64,000 bases of DNA from Leuconostoc mesenteroides subsp. mesenteroides (GCA_009676745.1 CP046062.1:791501-855500); one strand, 5' to 3'; counted from the first letter of the stretch, positions 16,361-26,312 are shown. Numbers and translations are program-made. Notes: generated by a model from the sequence alone, not told the origin.

Positions 16361-17080
16361 TTGACAAACGAAGACTTCATCGAAGCATTAAGTAGTGGTG
16401 GTATAGATTTAACAACACAGCAGGTTCGGCAATTTGAACGTTATTACGAGTTGTTGGTTGCAACCAATGGACATGTTAACTTAACGGCTATTACTGAAAA
16501 AAAAGATGTGTACTTAAAACATTTTTATGATTCTTTAACTGTAGCATTGTATGAACAAAAGTTAAAAAATTCTGAAAGCACTTTAATTGATATTGGTACA
16601 GGCGCAGGTTTTCCGTCATTACCCTTGAAAATAGCCTTTCCAGACTTGAAGATTACAATGGTTGATGCGCTAAAAAAACGTGTTAATTTTTTGCAGGAAG
16701 TAGTTGATACGCTCGGCTTAACTGGCGTAGAAATTGTTCACGGGCGCGCAGAAGATATCGGACAAAATCCCAAGTATCGGGAAAATTTTGATTATGCAAC
16801 AGCGCGAGCAGTTGCCCGTACTAGTGTGTTAGCTGAATATACATTACCTTTTGTTAAGATTGGTGGCAAGTTCTTAGTCATGAAGGGATCAGCTGCTCAT
16901 CAAGAGCTCCTCGATGGCCAAAAAGCATTAGCTATGCTTGGCGGTCAAGTTAACGAGGAGTTTGTATTTACACTACCAAATGGCGATCAACGCTATATAC
17001 AAACAGTAGATAAAAAAAATAAAACACCTAAAAAATACCCTAGGCAAGCTGGAACACCAAGCAAAAAGCCAATCTCATAA
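16361..17080 (+). CDS. rsmG: 16S rRNA (guanine(527)-N7)-methyltransferase
   Basis: SAM-dependent methyltransferase of 239 aa that modifies G527 in the 530 loop of 16S rRNA. The SAM-binding motif DIGTGAGFPSLPLKI (about 75-89) is typical of RsmG/GidB, preceded by NLTAITEKKDVYLKHFYDSL, the family N-terminal signature. Translation probably starts at TTG 16361, with GGAG 9 bases upstream; no better ATG exists. Next to parA-parB, the usual place of rsmG near the replication origin in Firmicutes. Confidence 0.95.
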   Translation: MTNEDFIEALSSGGIDLTTQQVRQFERYYELLVATNGHVNLTAITEKKDVYLKHFYDSLTVALYEQKLKNSESTLIDIGTGAGFPSLPLKIAFPDLKITMVDALKKRVNFLQEVVDTLGLTGVEIVHGRAEDIGQNPKYRENFDYATARAVARTSVLAEYTLPFVKIGGKFLVMKGSAAHQELLDGQKALAMLGGQVNEEFVFTLPNGDQRYIQTVDKKNKTPKKYPRQAGTPSKKPIS

Positions 17081-17098
17081 ATAAAGGAGGCACCTAAA

Positions 17099-17860
17099 AT
17101 GGCGCAAATAATTGTATTAGCTAATCAAAAAGGTGGTGTGGGTAAAACAACAACCAGTATTAACTTAGGCGCAGCATTAGCACAAGCTGGACAACGTGTG
17201 CTACTGGTTGATATTGATGCACAAGGAAATGCTACAAGTGGTTCGGGTGTTGATAAATCTTCATTAGAGCACGATAGTTATGATGTAATTGTTGAACAAA
17301 CGCCACTACACGAAGTAATCATAGCCACCGATAATTATGACCTAGTCCCAGCCACCATTCAATTGTCAGGTGCTGAGATTGAACTTGCTAAGCAATCGAA
17401 ACGTGAGTATCGTTTGAAAGCGGCGCTTGAAGCAGTGCGTGATGATTATGACTTCATTTTAATTGATAATCCGCCAGCTTTAGGATTAATGACTGTTAAT
17501 GCATTTACAGCTGCTGATGCCATTCTGATACCCGTACAGACTGAATTTTATGCTCTAGAAGGTCTAGGGCAATTACTAAATACGATTGAACTTGTTCGGC
17601 AGCAGTTTAATCCAGATCTTGATGTTGCTGGTATTTTGTTGACAATGTACGATGGACGGACAAACCTTGCTAAACAAGTAGCCCAAGAAGTGCGTAGTTA
17701 TTTTGATGATAAGGTTTATGATACAATCATCCCGCGTTCCGTACGCCTGAGTGAAGCACCATCTTATGGGCAAGCAATTATTGATTTTGATCCGCGAAGC
17801 GTGGGTGCACAAATGTACAACAATCTCGCACAGGAGGTTCTGAAACAATATGGTAAGTAA
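17099..17860 (+). CDS. parA: Chromosome partitioning ATPase ParA/Soj
   Basis: Deviant Walker ATPase of 253 aa that works with ParB in origin segregation and DnaA control. The Walker A KGGVGKTT (about 10-17) carries the extra lysine of the ParA group; the A' motif LVDIDAQGNAT and the Walker B region FILIDNPPALG follow. The gene has a strong AAAGGAGG and overlaps parB by 11 bp. Full length with no sign of a plasmid-type N-terminal HTH, so this is the chromosomal form. Confidence 0.95.
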   Translation: MAQIIVLANQKGGVGKTTTSINLGAALAQAGQRVLLVDIDAQGNATSGSGVDKSSLEHDSYDVIVEQTPLHEVIIATDNYDLVPATIQLSGAEIELAKQSKREYRLKAALEAVRDDYDFILIDNPPALGLMTVNAFTAADAILIPVQTEFYALEGLGQLLNTIELVRQQFNPDLDVAGILLTMYDGRTNLAKQVAQEVRSYFDDKVYDTIIPRSVRLSEAPSYGQAIIDFDPRSVGAQMYNNLAQEVLKQYGK

Positions 17861-18749
17861 AAAAGGCGGACTTGGTAAGGGCATGAATTCACTTTTTGGT
17901 GCAAATAATGTGTCCAAAGAAGCCGTTGAACATACAAAGGTCGTTACTAAAGAACAAGAAGCAACGGAACAAGTCGTTAAGTTACCATTAAAAGATATTA
18001 AACCTAATCCGTTTCAACCGCGGCATTACTTTGACGAAAGTAAGCTAAAAGAATTATCGGCATCTATCACAGAAAATGGTGTTTTGACACCAATTATTGT
18101 GCGTCAAATTGGTCAGAAATTTGAAATTATTGCTGGTGAGCGCCGTGTTCGTGCTTCAAAATTATCTGGTTTGAAATCAATTTCAGCTATTGTACGCCAC
18201 GTCGATGATGATACGATGGCAGCATTGGCATTAATCGAAAATTTGCAACGCGATGATTTAGACGCTATCGAAGAAGCACAAGCTTTTGACGCACTTATGT
18301 CACGTTTACAAATGACACAGGCAGAAATAGCTGAAAAAGTCGGTAAGGATCGCGCAACAGTCGCTAACCTACTGCGTTTATTGAAATTACCTGAATCTGT
18401 ACAAGTACTGATTCAAAATGGCGAGTTATCAATGGGACAGGCTCGGGCATTACTAGGGTTAAAAAAGAAGACGCAAATTGAAAAGGTAGCAGAAACGGTT
18501 GTCTCCCGTGGATTGAATGTGCGTCAAGTGGAGAACTTGGTCAGGCAAATGAATGAGGGTGTACGTGAACCCAATACGAAAGAAATTTCACCTTTTGTTG
18601 TTGCGCTATCTGATCAACTGGAAGAAAAGTTTGGGACCAAGGTCAAAGTCAACGCGGGTCCTAAGGGAAATGGTAAAATTGAAATTAATTATATTTCAAA
18701 TGAAGACTTAAGTCGTATTTTGGCATTGTTAGATATTGAGGTGGACTAA
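17850..18749 (+). CDS. parB: Chromosome partitioning protein ParB/Spo0J
   Basis: CTP-dependent DNA clamp of 299 aa that loads at parS sites. It starts SKKGGLGKGMNSLFG (the ParA-stimulating N-terminal arginine/lysine region), has the ParB/Srx CTP-binding domain with NPFQPR and AGERRVRAS, and the HTH segment TQAEIAEKVGKDRATVANLLRLL. Linked to parA upstream and sharing its stop region with the next gene start (18749). I did not find a clear parS (TGTTTCACGTGAAACA) in this window. Confidence 0.95.
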   Translation: MVSKKGGLGKGMNSLFGANNVSKEAVEHTKVVTKEQEATEQVVKLPLKDIKPNPFQPRHYFDESKLKELSASITENGVLTPIIVRQIGQKFEIIAGERRVRASKLSGLKSISAIVRHVDDDTMAALALIENLQRDDLDAIEEAQAFDALMSRLQMTQAEIAEKVGKDRATVANLLRLLKLPESVQVLIQNGELSMGQARALLGLKKKTQIEKVAETVVSRGLNVRQVENLVRQMNEGVREPNTKEISPFVVALSDQLEEKFGTKVKVNAGPKGNGKIEINYISNEDLSRILALLDIEVD

Positions 18750-18958
18750 TGGCAATCGTACCGGACTATAAACTTCATGATATCGTTGAGATGAAAAAGC
18801 CACACGCTTGCGGCACCAATTCTTGGGAAATTACACGTATTGGTGCTGATATTAAGTTGTCATGCACAAATTGCGGTAGAGGTATTATGATGTCACGTTT
18901 TGATTTTAACAAACGAATAAAAAAAATTTTACAAGTAGCAAATCAGAAAGAAGAATAA
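18749..18958 (+). CDS. DUF951 small zinc-ribbon-like protein
   Basis: Basic protein of 69 aa. VPDYKLHDIVEMKKPHACG and the later SCTNCGRGIMMSR give cysteines at about 25, 43 and 46, the DUF951 pattern that probably binds zinc or nucleic acid. Always found with parB and ychF in Firmicutes; function unknown. Overlaps the parB stop by one base and ends 1 base before ychF, so it belongs to the rsmG-parA-parB-ychF operon. Confidence 0.88.
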   Translation: MAIVPDYKLHDIVEMKKPHACGTNSWEITRIGADIKLSCTNCGRGIMMSRFDFNKRIKKILQVANQKEE

Positions 18959-18959
18959 A

Positions 18960-20060
18960 ATGGCACTAACTGCTGGAATCGTCGGCTTACCAAACGTCGG
19001 CAAATCAACACTATTTAATGCAATTACTAAAGCTGGTGCTGAAATGGCAAACTATCCGTTTGCCACGATAGAACCAAATGTTGGCATGGTAGAAGTACCA
19101 GATAATCGCTTAGCGCGTATTCAGGAAGTTGTACCTGCTGATAAAATTATTCCAACCACGTTTGAATTTACCGATATTGCTGGTATTGTTAAAGGCGCTT
19201 CTCAAGGAGAAGGTTTAGGGAATAAATTTTTAGAAAATATTCGTCAAGTGAATGCCATTGTACATGTTGTACGAGCATTTGATGGGGATGAAATTATTCA
19301 TGTGAATGGGGTAGTTGACCCGCTAGATGACATTGAAACAATCAATACTGAATTAATTTTGGCTGACTTAGAAGCTGTCGACAAGCGTTATGCTAAAGTT
19401 GCACGTGCAGCAAAAGGAAATGACAAGAATGCTAAGGCTGAGTTTGCTGTACTAGAAAAAATCAAACCTGTTCTTGAAGCGGGTAAGTCTGCTCGAACGA
19501 TTACATTTACTGAAGAAGAGCAAAAAATCGTTAAAGGCCTGTTCTTATTGACAACAAAACCTATTTTATATGTTGCCAATTTAGCTGAAGATGATATGGC
19601 AGATCCGATGGGCTCAAAGTACTTTAATCAAATCAAAGATTTTGCGGCTACTGAAGGAGCTGATGTAATTGGTTTGTCTGCTAACGCAGAAGAAGAAATT
19701 GCGCAATTGCCAGAAGAAGAAAAAGCCGAATTTTTAGAAATGGCTGGAGTAGAGGAAGCTGGCTTAAATAAGTTGATTCGAGCAGCCTATCACCTATTAG
19801 ACCTACGAACCTTTTTCACTGCAGGTGGTAAAGAAACTCGAGCATGGACCTTCACCGCGGGATCAAAGGCACCACAAGCTGCTGGTGTGATACATTCCGA
19901 TTTTGAAAGAGGATTTATCCGTGCAGAAACGATTGCGTTCTCTGATCTTGATGAGTTAGGGTCTGTTAAGGCAGTCAAAGAAGCTGGTAAATTACGTTCA
20001 GAAGGTAAGGAATACGTTGTACAGGACGGCGATATCATTGAATTCCGTTTCAACGTGTAA
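18960..20060 (+). CDS. ychF: Obg-like ribosome-binding ATPase YchF
   Basis: OLA1-type P-loop ATPase of 366 aa. G1 GLPNVGKST (about 8-16), G3 DIAGIVKGASQGEGLGN, the altered G4 NLAEDD in place of NKxD (which explains ATP rather than GTP preference), and the C-terminal TGS domain (RTFFTAGGKETRAWTF onward) are all visible. It acts on ribosomes and in stress responses in other bacteria. Last gene of the par operon or followed by the DUF1129 gene 44 bp later. Confidence 0.95.
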   Translation: MALTAGIVGLPNVGKSTLFNAITKAGAEMANYPFATIEPNVGMVEVPDNRLARIQEVVPADKIIPTTFEFTDIAGIVKGASQGEGLGNKFLENIRQVNAIVHVVRAFDGDEIIHVNGVVDPLDDIETINTELILADLEAVDKRYAKVARAAKGNDKNAKAEFAVLEKIKPVLEAGKSARTITFTEEEQKIVKGLFLLTTKPILYVANLAEDDMADPMGSKYFNQIKDFAATEGADVIGLSANAEEEIAQLPEEEKAEFLEMAGVEEAGLNKLIRAAYHLLDLRTFFTAGGKETRAWTFTAGSKAPQAAGVIHSDFERGFIRAETIAFSDLDELGSVKAVKEAGKLRSEGKEYVVQDGDIIEFRFNV

Positions 20061-20104
20061 ATGGCGCTAATCGCGCTGTACATAACATTTTAGGGAGACA
20101 TTTT

Positions 20105-20803
20105 ATGTCAGAACAAAAAAAAGAATTAACGAAAAAAAACCAGGATTTTATCTTTCAATTTAAAAAGTTGTTAGCTCAAAACAGCAAACTAAATGGTGAA
20201 CAAATTGAAGATATTGTGGCTGAGGTTGAAAATAACCTTCTTGAAACCCAGGGAAAAGGACAAACAGCGGCGCAAATTTATGGCACGCCAACAATGGCTG
20301 TTCAACAGTATCTTGATCCTAAGCGAACAGCTAAGAAACTTTTTGACTATAAATTTAGTACTTTGGCAATTGATACATCTTTAGCTATCTTTATGTTATT
20401 TGCTGTGGTGTTTGGTTTAACGCTGCTCTTTTCCAAAAATACTAGTAATCAAGGTGCGGGAATCGTTTCCTTGCTTCTCATCGCAGCATTGGGTGGTTCA
20501 ATCTATACAGGTGTAGTCTTAAAATTAACACCAAATCCTAAAGGGAAAGACAAACAAGAACCCACGAGCCGTCGATGGGTTTACCTATTACTGGCTGTTG
20601 TGGCTTGGCTTGGTGGCTTTTTGGTACTAGGCATGTTACCACAGGTCATTAATCCAACCTTACCACCAGTTGCATATATTATTCTTGGTGTCGTAGCATT
20701 TGGTGCCTTTCGTTGGAACCGCAAAAAATACGGTTTAACAGGTGGATTCTTCGCAATCAGTCAATTATCACAGCAAGCACGTTTAGAAGCATCTAAAAAA
20801 TAG
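20105..20803 (+). CDS. DUF1129 family membrane protein
   Basis: Protein of 232 aa with a charged N-terminal cytoplasmic region (about 1-80, including QIEDIVAEVENNLLETQGKGQTAAQIYGTP cut here into its recognisable parts: a predicted helical pair and GTP) and five to six hydrophobic segments from residue 85 onward. The pattern matches the DUF1129 membrane proteins found beside ychF in many Lactobacillales. Function is not known. GGGAGA upstream of the ATG supports the start. Confidence 0.75.
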   Translation: MSEQKKELTKKNQDFIFQFKKLLAQNSKLNGEQIEDIVAEVENNLLETQGKGQTAAQIYGTPTMAVQQYLDPKRTAKKLFDYKFSTLAIDTSLAIFMLFAVVFGLTLLFSKNTSNQGAGIVSLLLIAALGGSIYTGVVLKLTPNPKGKDKQEPTSRRWVYLLLAVVAWLGGFLVLGMLPQVINPTLPPVAYIILGVVAFGAFRWNRKKYGLTGGFFAISQLSQQARLEASKK

Positions 20804-20840
20804 TTACTATATGTAGCAAACATTTAAGAGGATAATATAA

Positions 20841-21533
20841 ATGAAAATTTTAGTAGTTGATGATGACATTGAAATTGCAGAATTACTTGAAATTTACCTA
20901 AAAAATGAAGGCTATGAGCCAATTATGGCCGACGATGGTAAGGAAGCGCTTTCTAAGTTGAATACAAATCCAGATATTGCCTTAATGATTTTGGATGTTA
21001 TGATGCCAAACATGAACGGTTTAGATGTTGTGAAAACAGTTCGTAAGGATAGCCGCATTCCTATTTTAATGTTGTCAGCAAAATCTGGTGATATGGACAA
21101 AATTCAGGGACTTATTACAGGCGCTGATGACTACGTTACCAAGCCATTTAATCCGCTTGAGGTTATGGCTCGTGTCCGTTCATTATTGCGGCGCGCGGAG
21201 AATGCCGTTCAAGATCAGACGCCGGATGTTTTGGATATTGGCTCGCTAATCATCAATAAAGACAGCCATGAAGTCAAGACGTCGACTGGTGATTTGGTCA
21301 ACTTAACGGCTTTAGAGTTTGGTATTTTGTATTTATTAGCATCGCATCCTAATCGTGTTTTCTCGGCAGATGATATTTTCGAGCGTGTTTGGCAACAAGA
21401 ATCTGTTGTTTCTGCAAAAACCGTTATGGTGCACGTTTCACATTTGCGAGATAAAATTGAAGAAGCCACAAATGGCGATCAAGTTATTCAAACAGTTTGG
21501 GGCGTTGGTTACAAAATTGAAGTGAATCAATGA
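20841..21533 (+). CDS. OmpR/PhoB-family response regulator, VanR-like
   Basis: Two-domain regulator of 230 aa. The receiver has the acidic pocket VDDD (6-9), phosphoacceptor Asp52 in ILDVMMP, and the conserved Lys in LMLSAKSGD. The C-terminal winged helix (about 135-228) ends VWGVGYKI, the standard OmpR-type closing motif. The gene overlaps that of its kinase by 4 bp (ATGA) and sits in front of a D,D-carboxypeptidase gene. The closest overall look is VanR/YycF-like regulators of cell-wall genes. Target genes are inferred from position only. Confidence 0.9.
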   Translation: MKILVVDDDIEIAELLEIYLKNEGYEPIMADDGKEALSKLNTNPDIALMILDVMMPNMNGLDVVKTVRKDSRIPILMLSAKSGDMDKIQGLITGADDYVTKPFNPLEVMARVRSLLRRAENAVQDQTPDVLDIGSLIINKDSHEVKTSTGDLVNLTALEFGILYLLASHPNRVFSADDIFERVWQQESVVSAKTVMVHVSHLRDKIEEATNGDQVIQTVWGVGYKIEVNQ

Positions 21534-22615
21534 CAAAAGTAGCGTTGATACTCAAACGTAATCGCACTAAAATATACTATTTGATAGTGACGATATTATT
21601 ACTGTTTCTTTTTAGTTGGACGGTTGTGACGGCATTTGATAGGATAAGATATCGATTTTCTTTTATCTCATTAAATATTTGGAATGTCTTAGAGTTTGTG
21701 ACTTTTGTTTCAGGAAATATCAGCATTGTGCTTTGGCAGTATTTAAAGTGGCGTCGTGATGAAAGTTTGTATCGTTTGATTAGAGAAATGCGTCAGGTCG
21801 CACGTGAAAATTCTGATATGACAATTTCGTGGCGTGCTCCCTATGCGCCGACAACGCAAGCGTTGATTGATGTATCTAACACAATTGCTGAAAATACTCG
21901 TCGTATTCGAGAGGAAGAACGGCAAAGTGAACGTTCTAAGGATGAGATGATTACCAATATATCTCATGACTTACGAACGCCACTAACCGCTATTATCGGT
22001 TATCTTGGCTTGGTTGAGATGGGACAAGCCTTGAGTGAAAAGGATCAAAAAAAATATATTCACACAGCATATAGCAAGTCTAATCAAATGAAAATTCTAG
22101 TTGAAGACTTATTTGAATACTCACAGACACAAGCACAAGATGCCGCCTTAAATATTACGTCACTTAGTCTAAATGATTTGTTTGGCCAATTACTTGCTGG
22201 CTATGAATTAGAAGCACAAGAGAAGAATATTGCCTTGAATCAATTAACAAATCCTGAAATGATTGTTATTGAAGCTGACTCTGACAAATTAGCACGTGTC
22301 TTAATGAATTTGGTTTCTAATGCGTTTAAGTATGGTGATGGAGCTACTTTCATAAAACTTACGGCACAAGCTGATGATAAAAATGTTGTTATTCGTGTGA
22401 CAAATGATGGTATTAAGATACCAGATGACGCAATCGGCGATATTTTTGATCGATTTTATCGCGTTGAAAGTTCACGAAATAGTAAAACCGGTGGTACGGG
22501 ATTGGGACTTGCCATCGTGAAGGGGATTGTTGTACAGCATCATGGCAGTGTAGCTGTTGAGTCTGATGATGATATCACTGCATTCATTATTACATTACCG
22601 TTGAAGCAGACATGA
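21530..22615 (+). CDS. Sensor histidine kinase, VanS-like
   Basis: Membrane kinase of 361 aa with two hydrophobic segments (about 15-38 and 50-68) separated by a very short outside loop, so it probably senses signals in or at the membrane. The H box is ISHDLRTPLTAIIGYLG (about 147-163), the N box LMNLVSNAFKYGDG, and the G boxes DRFYRVE and GTGLGLAIVKG. It is complete. The operon RR-HK-dacA resembles the vanRS plus carboxypeptidase theme, but in Leuconostoc vancomycin resistance is intrinsic (D-Ala-D-Lac ligase), so this pair more likely tunes wall maturation. Confidence 0.9.
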   Translation: MTKVALILKRNRTKIYYLIVTILLLFLFSWTVVTAFDRIRYRFSFISLNIWNVLEFVTFVSGNISIVLWQYLKWRRDESLYRLIREMRQVARENSDMTISWRAPYAPTTQALIDVSNTIAENTRRIREEERQSERSKDEMITNISHDLRTPLTAIIGYLGLVEMGQALSEKDQKKYIHTAYSKSNQMKILVEDLFEYSQTQAQDAALNITSLSLNDLFGQLLAGYELEAQEKNIALNQLTNPEMIVIEADSDKLARVLMNLVSNAFKYGDGATFIKLTAQADDKNVVIRVTNDGIKIPDDAIGDIFDRFYRVESSRNSKTGGTGLGLAIVKGIVVQHHGSVAVESDDDITAFIITLPLKQT

Positions 22616-22622
22616 GGGGAAT

Positions 22623-23957
22623 ATGTTACAAAATAAGAAATATCAAGTGAAAAAAATATACTTTATTATCATTGCATTAGTGGTTATATTATTGGCTATA
22701 TTTTTTGTGATTCCTCGTCATGAGCAATCAACACTGTCAACAACCAAGGTAACAACAGTCAATGATCAGCCGGTTCAATTAGAAACTAGTGCAACCTCTG
22801 CTCTAGTGGTTGATTTGACCACAGGGCAAATTTTGGGCCAAAAAAATTCTTCAAAACAGGTAGCGATTGCTTCGCAAAGTAAAATGTTGACAGCTTATGG
22901 CGTGCTTAAAAGTATTAAGTCAGGCAAAATAAAATGGTCTACGATGGTTCCAATTACTAGTAAGGCAGATTTATCAAAAGAAGATAGCCATTTGTTTTCT
23001 CATATCGCAATCAAAGCTGGAGACAAAGTATCAGTTCGTGAACTCTACGATGTCATGTTTGCTAATTCTGCTAACGATGCCGCTTTTGCATTGGGTGAGT
23101 TTGTTACTCCTAAGGGAAAAACGACACAGCAGGCTTTAGAATCATGGGCTGAAGAATTACATTTGAGTGGTTCACAATGGTATAATGCTGCTGGGCAGGT
23201 AAATGAGAATGCTTTTGAAAATGAAATCACATCGGCCCCTAAAACAGCTTCTAATAAAGCTAGTAATCAGCAGTTAGCTATGATTGCACGAGCTATCTTA
23301 AAATTAGATCCTTCGCTGCGTCAATTATCAAAAAAGTTGACGATTTCATATCATATGACGCCTAACTTTGTTGTGACAGATAAAACTGATTATTGGCAAT
23401 TAATGACTGAAACCATGCCAAACCTTAGTAATCCCAACCAGCTAACCATAGAAGGACTCAAGACAGGATCTTCACCCGAATCCGGTGCTGGATTTACTGG
23501 TTTAATTAAAGATAAAGACGGTCACGAATTCATAACTGTGGTCAATGGTATTGCTGATTTCATGGATGAAACGCAGCGCTATCAAGAGTCACTACGTGTT
23601 GTTGATCAAGTATTAGCAAAAAAACAGCCAAACTATGTTAAAGAAAATCAAACCGTTGGCCATGTAAAAGCACTGACGTTCCCGCATACAAAGCAAGAAC
23701 ATATAGTTGTGAAGGCCGCACAAACAAAACATTATTGGACAAATAAAAATATAAAATTGTCATTTACACAACCGACTTCTGATCCGAAGTTAGCCAATAT
23801 AAAAGAGAATCAAACCGTAGGCTATACAACTGCTGCGTTAAATGCTCAATATCTACCGCACATCCCAAAAACAGAGAAGAGAATTGCATTAAAATCAACT
23901 TCTTCATCAAAACCGGTTAACGGGTTTGTTAAATTTTGGCGTGATAGAACAAAATAA
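22623..23957 (+). CDS. dacA: D-alanyl-D-alanine carboxypeptidase (PBP5-like)
   Basis: Low-molecular-mass PBP of 444 aa that trims the terminal D-residue of stem peptides outside the cell. An N-terminal membrane or signal segment (about 13-33) is followed by the peptidase domain with the SxxK motif SQSK (about 83-86), SAN in [15 protein letters not shown], and KTG in [13 protein letters not shown]-terminal domain carries a repeated phrase (KENQTVGH near 340 and KENQTVGY near 400) and a basic end (KFWRDR). The repeat is a small internal duplication typical of the PBP5 C-terminal domain. Co-transcribed with the two-component pair; terminator follows. Confidence 0.92.
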   Translation: MLQNKKYQVKKIYFIIIALVVILLAIFFVIPRHEQSTLSTTKVTTVNDQPVQLETSATSALVVDLTTGQILGQKNSSKQVAIASQSKMLTAYGVLKSIKSGKIKWSTMVPITSKADLSKEDSHLFSHIAIKAGDKVSVRELYDVMFANSANDAAFALGEFVTPKGKTTQQALESWAEELHLSGSQWYNAAGQVNENAFENEITSAPKTASNKASNQQLAMIARAILKLDPSLRQLSKKLTISYHMTPNFVVTDKTDYWQLMTETMPNLSNPNQLTIEGLKTGSSPESGAGFTGLIKDKDGHEFITVVNGIADFMDETQRYQESLRVVDQVLAKKQPNYVKENQTVGHVKALTFPHTKQEHIVVKAAQTKHYWTNKNIKLSFTQPTSDPKLANIKENQTVGYTTAALNAQYLPHIPKTEKRIALKSTSSSKPVNGFVKFWRDRTK

Positions 23958-23962
23958 TTGTT

Positions 23963-23988
23963 AAAAAGACCATAATTGGTCTTTTTTT
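23963..23988 (+). terminator. Rho-independent terminator after dacA
   Basis: Stem aaaaagacca / tggtcttttt, loop taat, T run. Confidence 0.9.
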
Positions 23989-24014
23989 ATGTCATCCACT
24001 ATTTCTTGAAAAAC

Positions 24015-24074
24015 TTGCTACAAGACTAGAAAGGTGTTATTATATTGGTATAGACCAAAAAGGTATAGACCAAT
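24015..24074 (+). promoter_or_regulatory. nagB promoter with tandem NagR/YvoA-type (dre) operators
   Basis: TTGCTA (24015-24020), 17-bp spacer, TATTAT (24038-24043). Two copies of GGTATAGACCA follow 15 bp apart: TTGGTATAGACCAA (24045-24058) and AGGTATAGACCAA (24061-24073). These match the dre sites of GntR/HutC regulators that sense glucosamine-6-phosphate derivatives. The first copy covers the expected start of transcription, so repression is the likely mode. The regulator itself is not in this window: the GntR protein at 26313 has a different effector domain. Confidence 0.8.
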
Positions 24075-24088
24075 TTGAAAGAGGTTGG

Positions 24089-24793
24089 ATGATGAAAATT
24101 ATTAGAGTTAAAGATGCTGAACAAGGTGCAGAAAAGGCACTTGAAATTTATCATAGGGCTGTAAAACATGGTGCGAATGTACTAGGTTTGGCAACTGGAT
24201 CAACACCAATACCCTTATATCAAAAGATGGCAACTAGCCAAATTGATTTTTCTGAATTGGTGTCGATAAACTTAGATGAATATCTTGGTTTGGATGGCGA
24301 AAACGAGCAGAGTTATCGTTATTTTATGACCAAACACTTATTTCAATATAAAACATTTAAACATTCCTATGTGCCAGATGGTAAGTCTGAGGATCATGAA
24401 GCAGCGATTAGAGCTTATGACAAAATTATTGCTGATAACCCAATTGATTTACAATTATTAGGTATAGGACGCAATGGACATATTGGTTTTAATGAGCCAG
24501 GTACACCATTTGATTCAACAACCCATATTGTGAATCTCACACAATCTACAGTTGCTGCTAACGCTCGTTTCTTTGATAAAGAGTCGGATGTTCCTACACA
24601 AGCAATTTCTATGGGAATTGCTTCAGTAATGTCTGCCAAGAAAATTTTGCTGATAGCTACGGGAGAAAGTAAAGCAGATGCAGTGGCAGCTACTATCAAT
24701 GGTCCAATAACCGAAGAAGTGCCAGCGTCGATTCTGCAAAAACATTCGGACGTTACAATCATTATTGATGAGGCAGCAGCGTCAAAGTTGTGA
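24089..24793 (+). CDS. nagB: Glucosamine-6-phosphate deaminase
   Basis: Enzyme of 234 aa turning glucosamine-6-phosphate into fructose-6-phosphate and ammonia. Visible motifs are [14 protein letters not shown] (phosphate loop), [10 protein letters not shown] with the catalytic Asp, and [18 protein letters not shown] with the catalytic His. Length fits the short Gram-positive NagB without the allosteric C-terminal part of E. coli. Its product feeds directly into pgi, which lies 48 bp downstream on the same strand. Two overlapping ATG codons (24089, 24092) are both possible starts. Confidence 0.95.
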   Translation: MMKIIRVKDAEQGAEKALEIYHRAVKHGANVLGLATGSTPIPLYQKMATSQIDFSELVSINLDEYLGLDGENEQSYRYFMTKHLFQYKTFKHSYVPDGKSEDHEAAIRAYDKIIADNPIDLQLLGIGRNGHIGFNEPGTPFDSTTHIVNLTQSTVAANARFFDKESDVPTQAISMGIASVMSAKKILLIATGESKADAVAATINGPITEEVPASILQKHSDVTIIIDEAAASKL

Positions 24794-24840
24794 TAAAATA
24801 AACTTGTAACCGATTTCATAATTTTTAATAGGAGTAAAAA

Positions 24841-26193
24841 ATGGCACATATTACATTTGACACAAAGAACATTGAGAATTTTGTTGCAGAGCATGAACTT
24901 GATGAAATGCAACCACTAATCACAATGGCAGACGAGCAGCTTCGTAATCGAAGCGGTGCTGGTGCAGAATATTCGGATTGGATTACCTTACCAACTGATT
25001 ATGATAAAGATGAATTTGCCCGCATTCAAGCTGCTGCTAAGAAAATTCAATCCGATTCGAAGGTCTTGGTTGTTATTGGTATTGGTGGCTCATATCTTGG
25101 CGCAAAAATGGCTGTTGATTTCTTGAATCCAATGTTTAATAATGAATTGGCCGACAATCAACGTCAAGGTGTTAAAATTTATTTTGCTGGTAATTCGACA
25201 TCTGCTTCGTATATCAATGATTTGGTACGAGTGATTGGTGATCAAGACTTTTCCGTTAATGTTATTTCAAAGTCTGGGACAACAACGGAGCCATCAATTG
25301 CTTTCCGTGTGTTCAAACAATTACTGGAAAAGAAGTACGGTACTGAAATCGCTAAGGAACGTATTTACGCTACAACTGATGCGAACCGTGGCGCATTGCA
25401 TGATGAAGCAAAAATTTCAGGATACGAGACATTTACAATTCCTGATGGGGTTGGAGGTCGCTTTTCTGTCTTAACAGCAGTCGGCCTACTGCCAATTGCT
25501 GCTTCCGGTGCTGACATTGAAGCTTTGATGGCAGGTGCTAGAGATGCTCAAGAGGCTTATTCTGATTCGGATATAAAAAATAACGAAGCCTACAAATATG
25601 CTGCTGTCCGTCGTATATTGTACGATAAGGGTTATACAACTGAACTATTGATTAATTGGGAACCAACAATGCAGTACTTGTCTGAGTGGTGGAAACAGTT
25701 AATGGGGGAGTCAGAAGGTAAGAACCAAAAAGGTATCTATCCATCATCTGCAAACTTCTCAACAGATTTGCATTCTTTGGGGCAATATATTCAAGAAGGA
25801 CGTCGTGATTTGTTTGAAACAGTTGTCAAACTAGACAATCCAGTTTCAAATATTGATCTTCCCCATGAAGATGGTAATAATGATGGGTTACAGTACCTTG
25901 AAGGTGTTACAATTGATGAAGTCAACACAAAAGCTTCACAAGGTGTTACATTAGCTCACGTTGATGGTGGGGTACCAAACTTGGCTGTCCACTTACCAGC
26001 ACAAGATGCCTATTCATTGGGCTATTTGATTTACTTCTTTGAAATCGCTGTTGGTGCATCAGGATACACATTCGGTATTAACCCATTCAACCAACCCGGT
26101 GTCGAAGCTTACAAAACAGCAATGTTTGCTTTATTGGGTAAGCCTGGTTATGAAGAACAAACGAAGGTTTATCGAGCTCGTTTAGGTGAATAA
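24841..26193 (+). CDS. pgi: Glucose-6-phosphate isomerase
   Basis: Glycolysis enzyme of 450 aa interconverting glucose-6-phosphate and fructose-6-phosphate. [32 protein letters not shown] (sugar-phosphate SIS motif) and [16 protein letters not shown] are the family signatures, and the C-terminal [16 protein letters not shown] segment is intact. In Leuconostoc, which ferments by phosphoketolase, the enzyme mainly supplies or recycles fructose-6-phosphate, for instance from amino sugars via nagB. Strong AGGAG upstream. Confidence 0.97.
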   Translation: MAHITFDTKNIENFVAEHELDEMQPLITMADEQLRNRSGAGAEYSDWITLPTDYDKDEFARIQAAAKKIQSDSKVLVVIGIGGSYLGAKMAVDFLNPMFNNELADNQRQGVKIYFAGNSTSASYINDLVRVIGDQDFSVNVISKSGTTTEPSIAFRVFKQLLEKKYGTEIAKERIYATTDANRGALHDEAKISGYETFTIPDGVGGRFSVLTAVGLLPIAASGADIEALMAGARDAQEAYSDSDIKNNEAYKYAAVRRILYDKGYTTELLINWEPTMQYLSEWWKQLMGESEGKNQKGIYPSSANFSTDLHSLGQYIQEGRRDLFETVVKLDNPVSNIDLPHEDGNNDGLQYLEGVTIDEVNTKASQGVTLAHVDGGVPNLAVHLPAQDAYSLGYLIYFFEIAVGASGYTFGINPFNQPGVEAYKTAMFALLGKPGYEEQTKVYRARLGE

Positions 26194-26221
26194 CCAAATT
26201 AATTATATTTTATAAAAGCAT

Positions 26222-26256
26222 GCTCTTATCTTAAATTTCGGGTAAGGGTTTTTTAT
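26222..26256 (+). terminator. Rho-independent terminator after pgi
   Basis: Stem ctcttatc / ggtaaggg with several G-T pairs, then TTTTTTAT. Confidence 0.7.
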
Positions 26257-26263
26257 ATGGATA

Positions 26264-26284
26264 ATAAAAAAGGCCTGGCAGGCC
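26264..26284 (-). terminator. Terminator of busR (minus strand)
   Basis: On the minus strand GGCCT-gcc-AGGCC is followed directly by TTTTTTAT. Converges with the pgi terminator. Confidence 0.75.
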
Positions 26285-26312
26285 CATAGCATTATGATGA
26301 AAAATTAATACG

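Noticed and set aside
17099..18749. ParA/ParB as remnants of an integrated plasmid.
   Set aside because: Both sit in the standard chromosomal rsmG-parA-parB-DUF951-ychF order and have chromosomal-type lengths.
24415..24912. 165-codon minus-strand frame over nagB.
   Set aside because: Antisense shadow of nagB and the start of pgi with no ribosome site.
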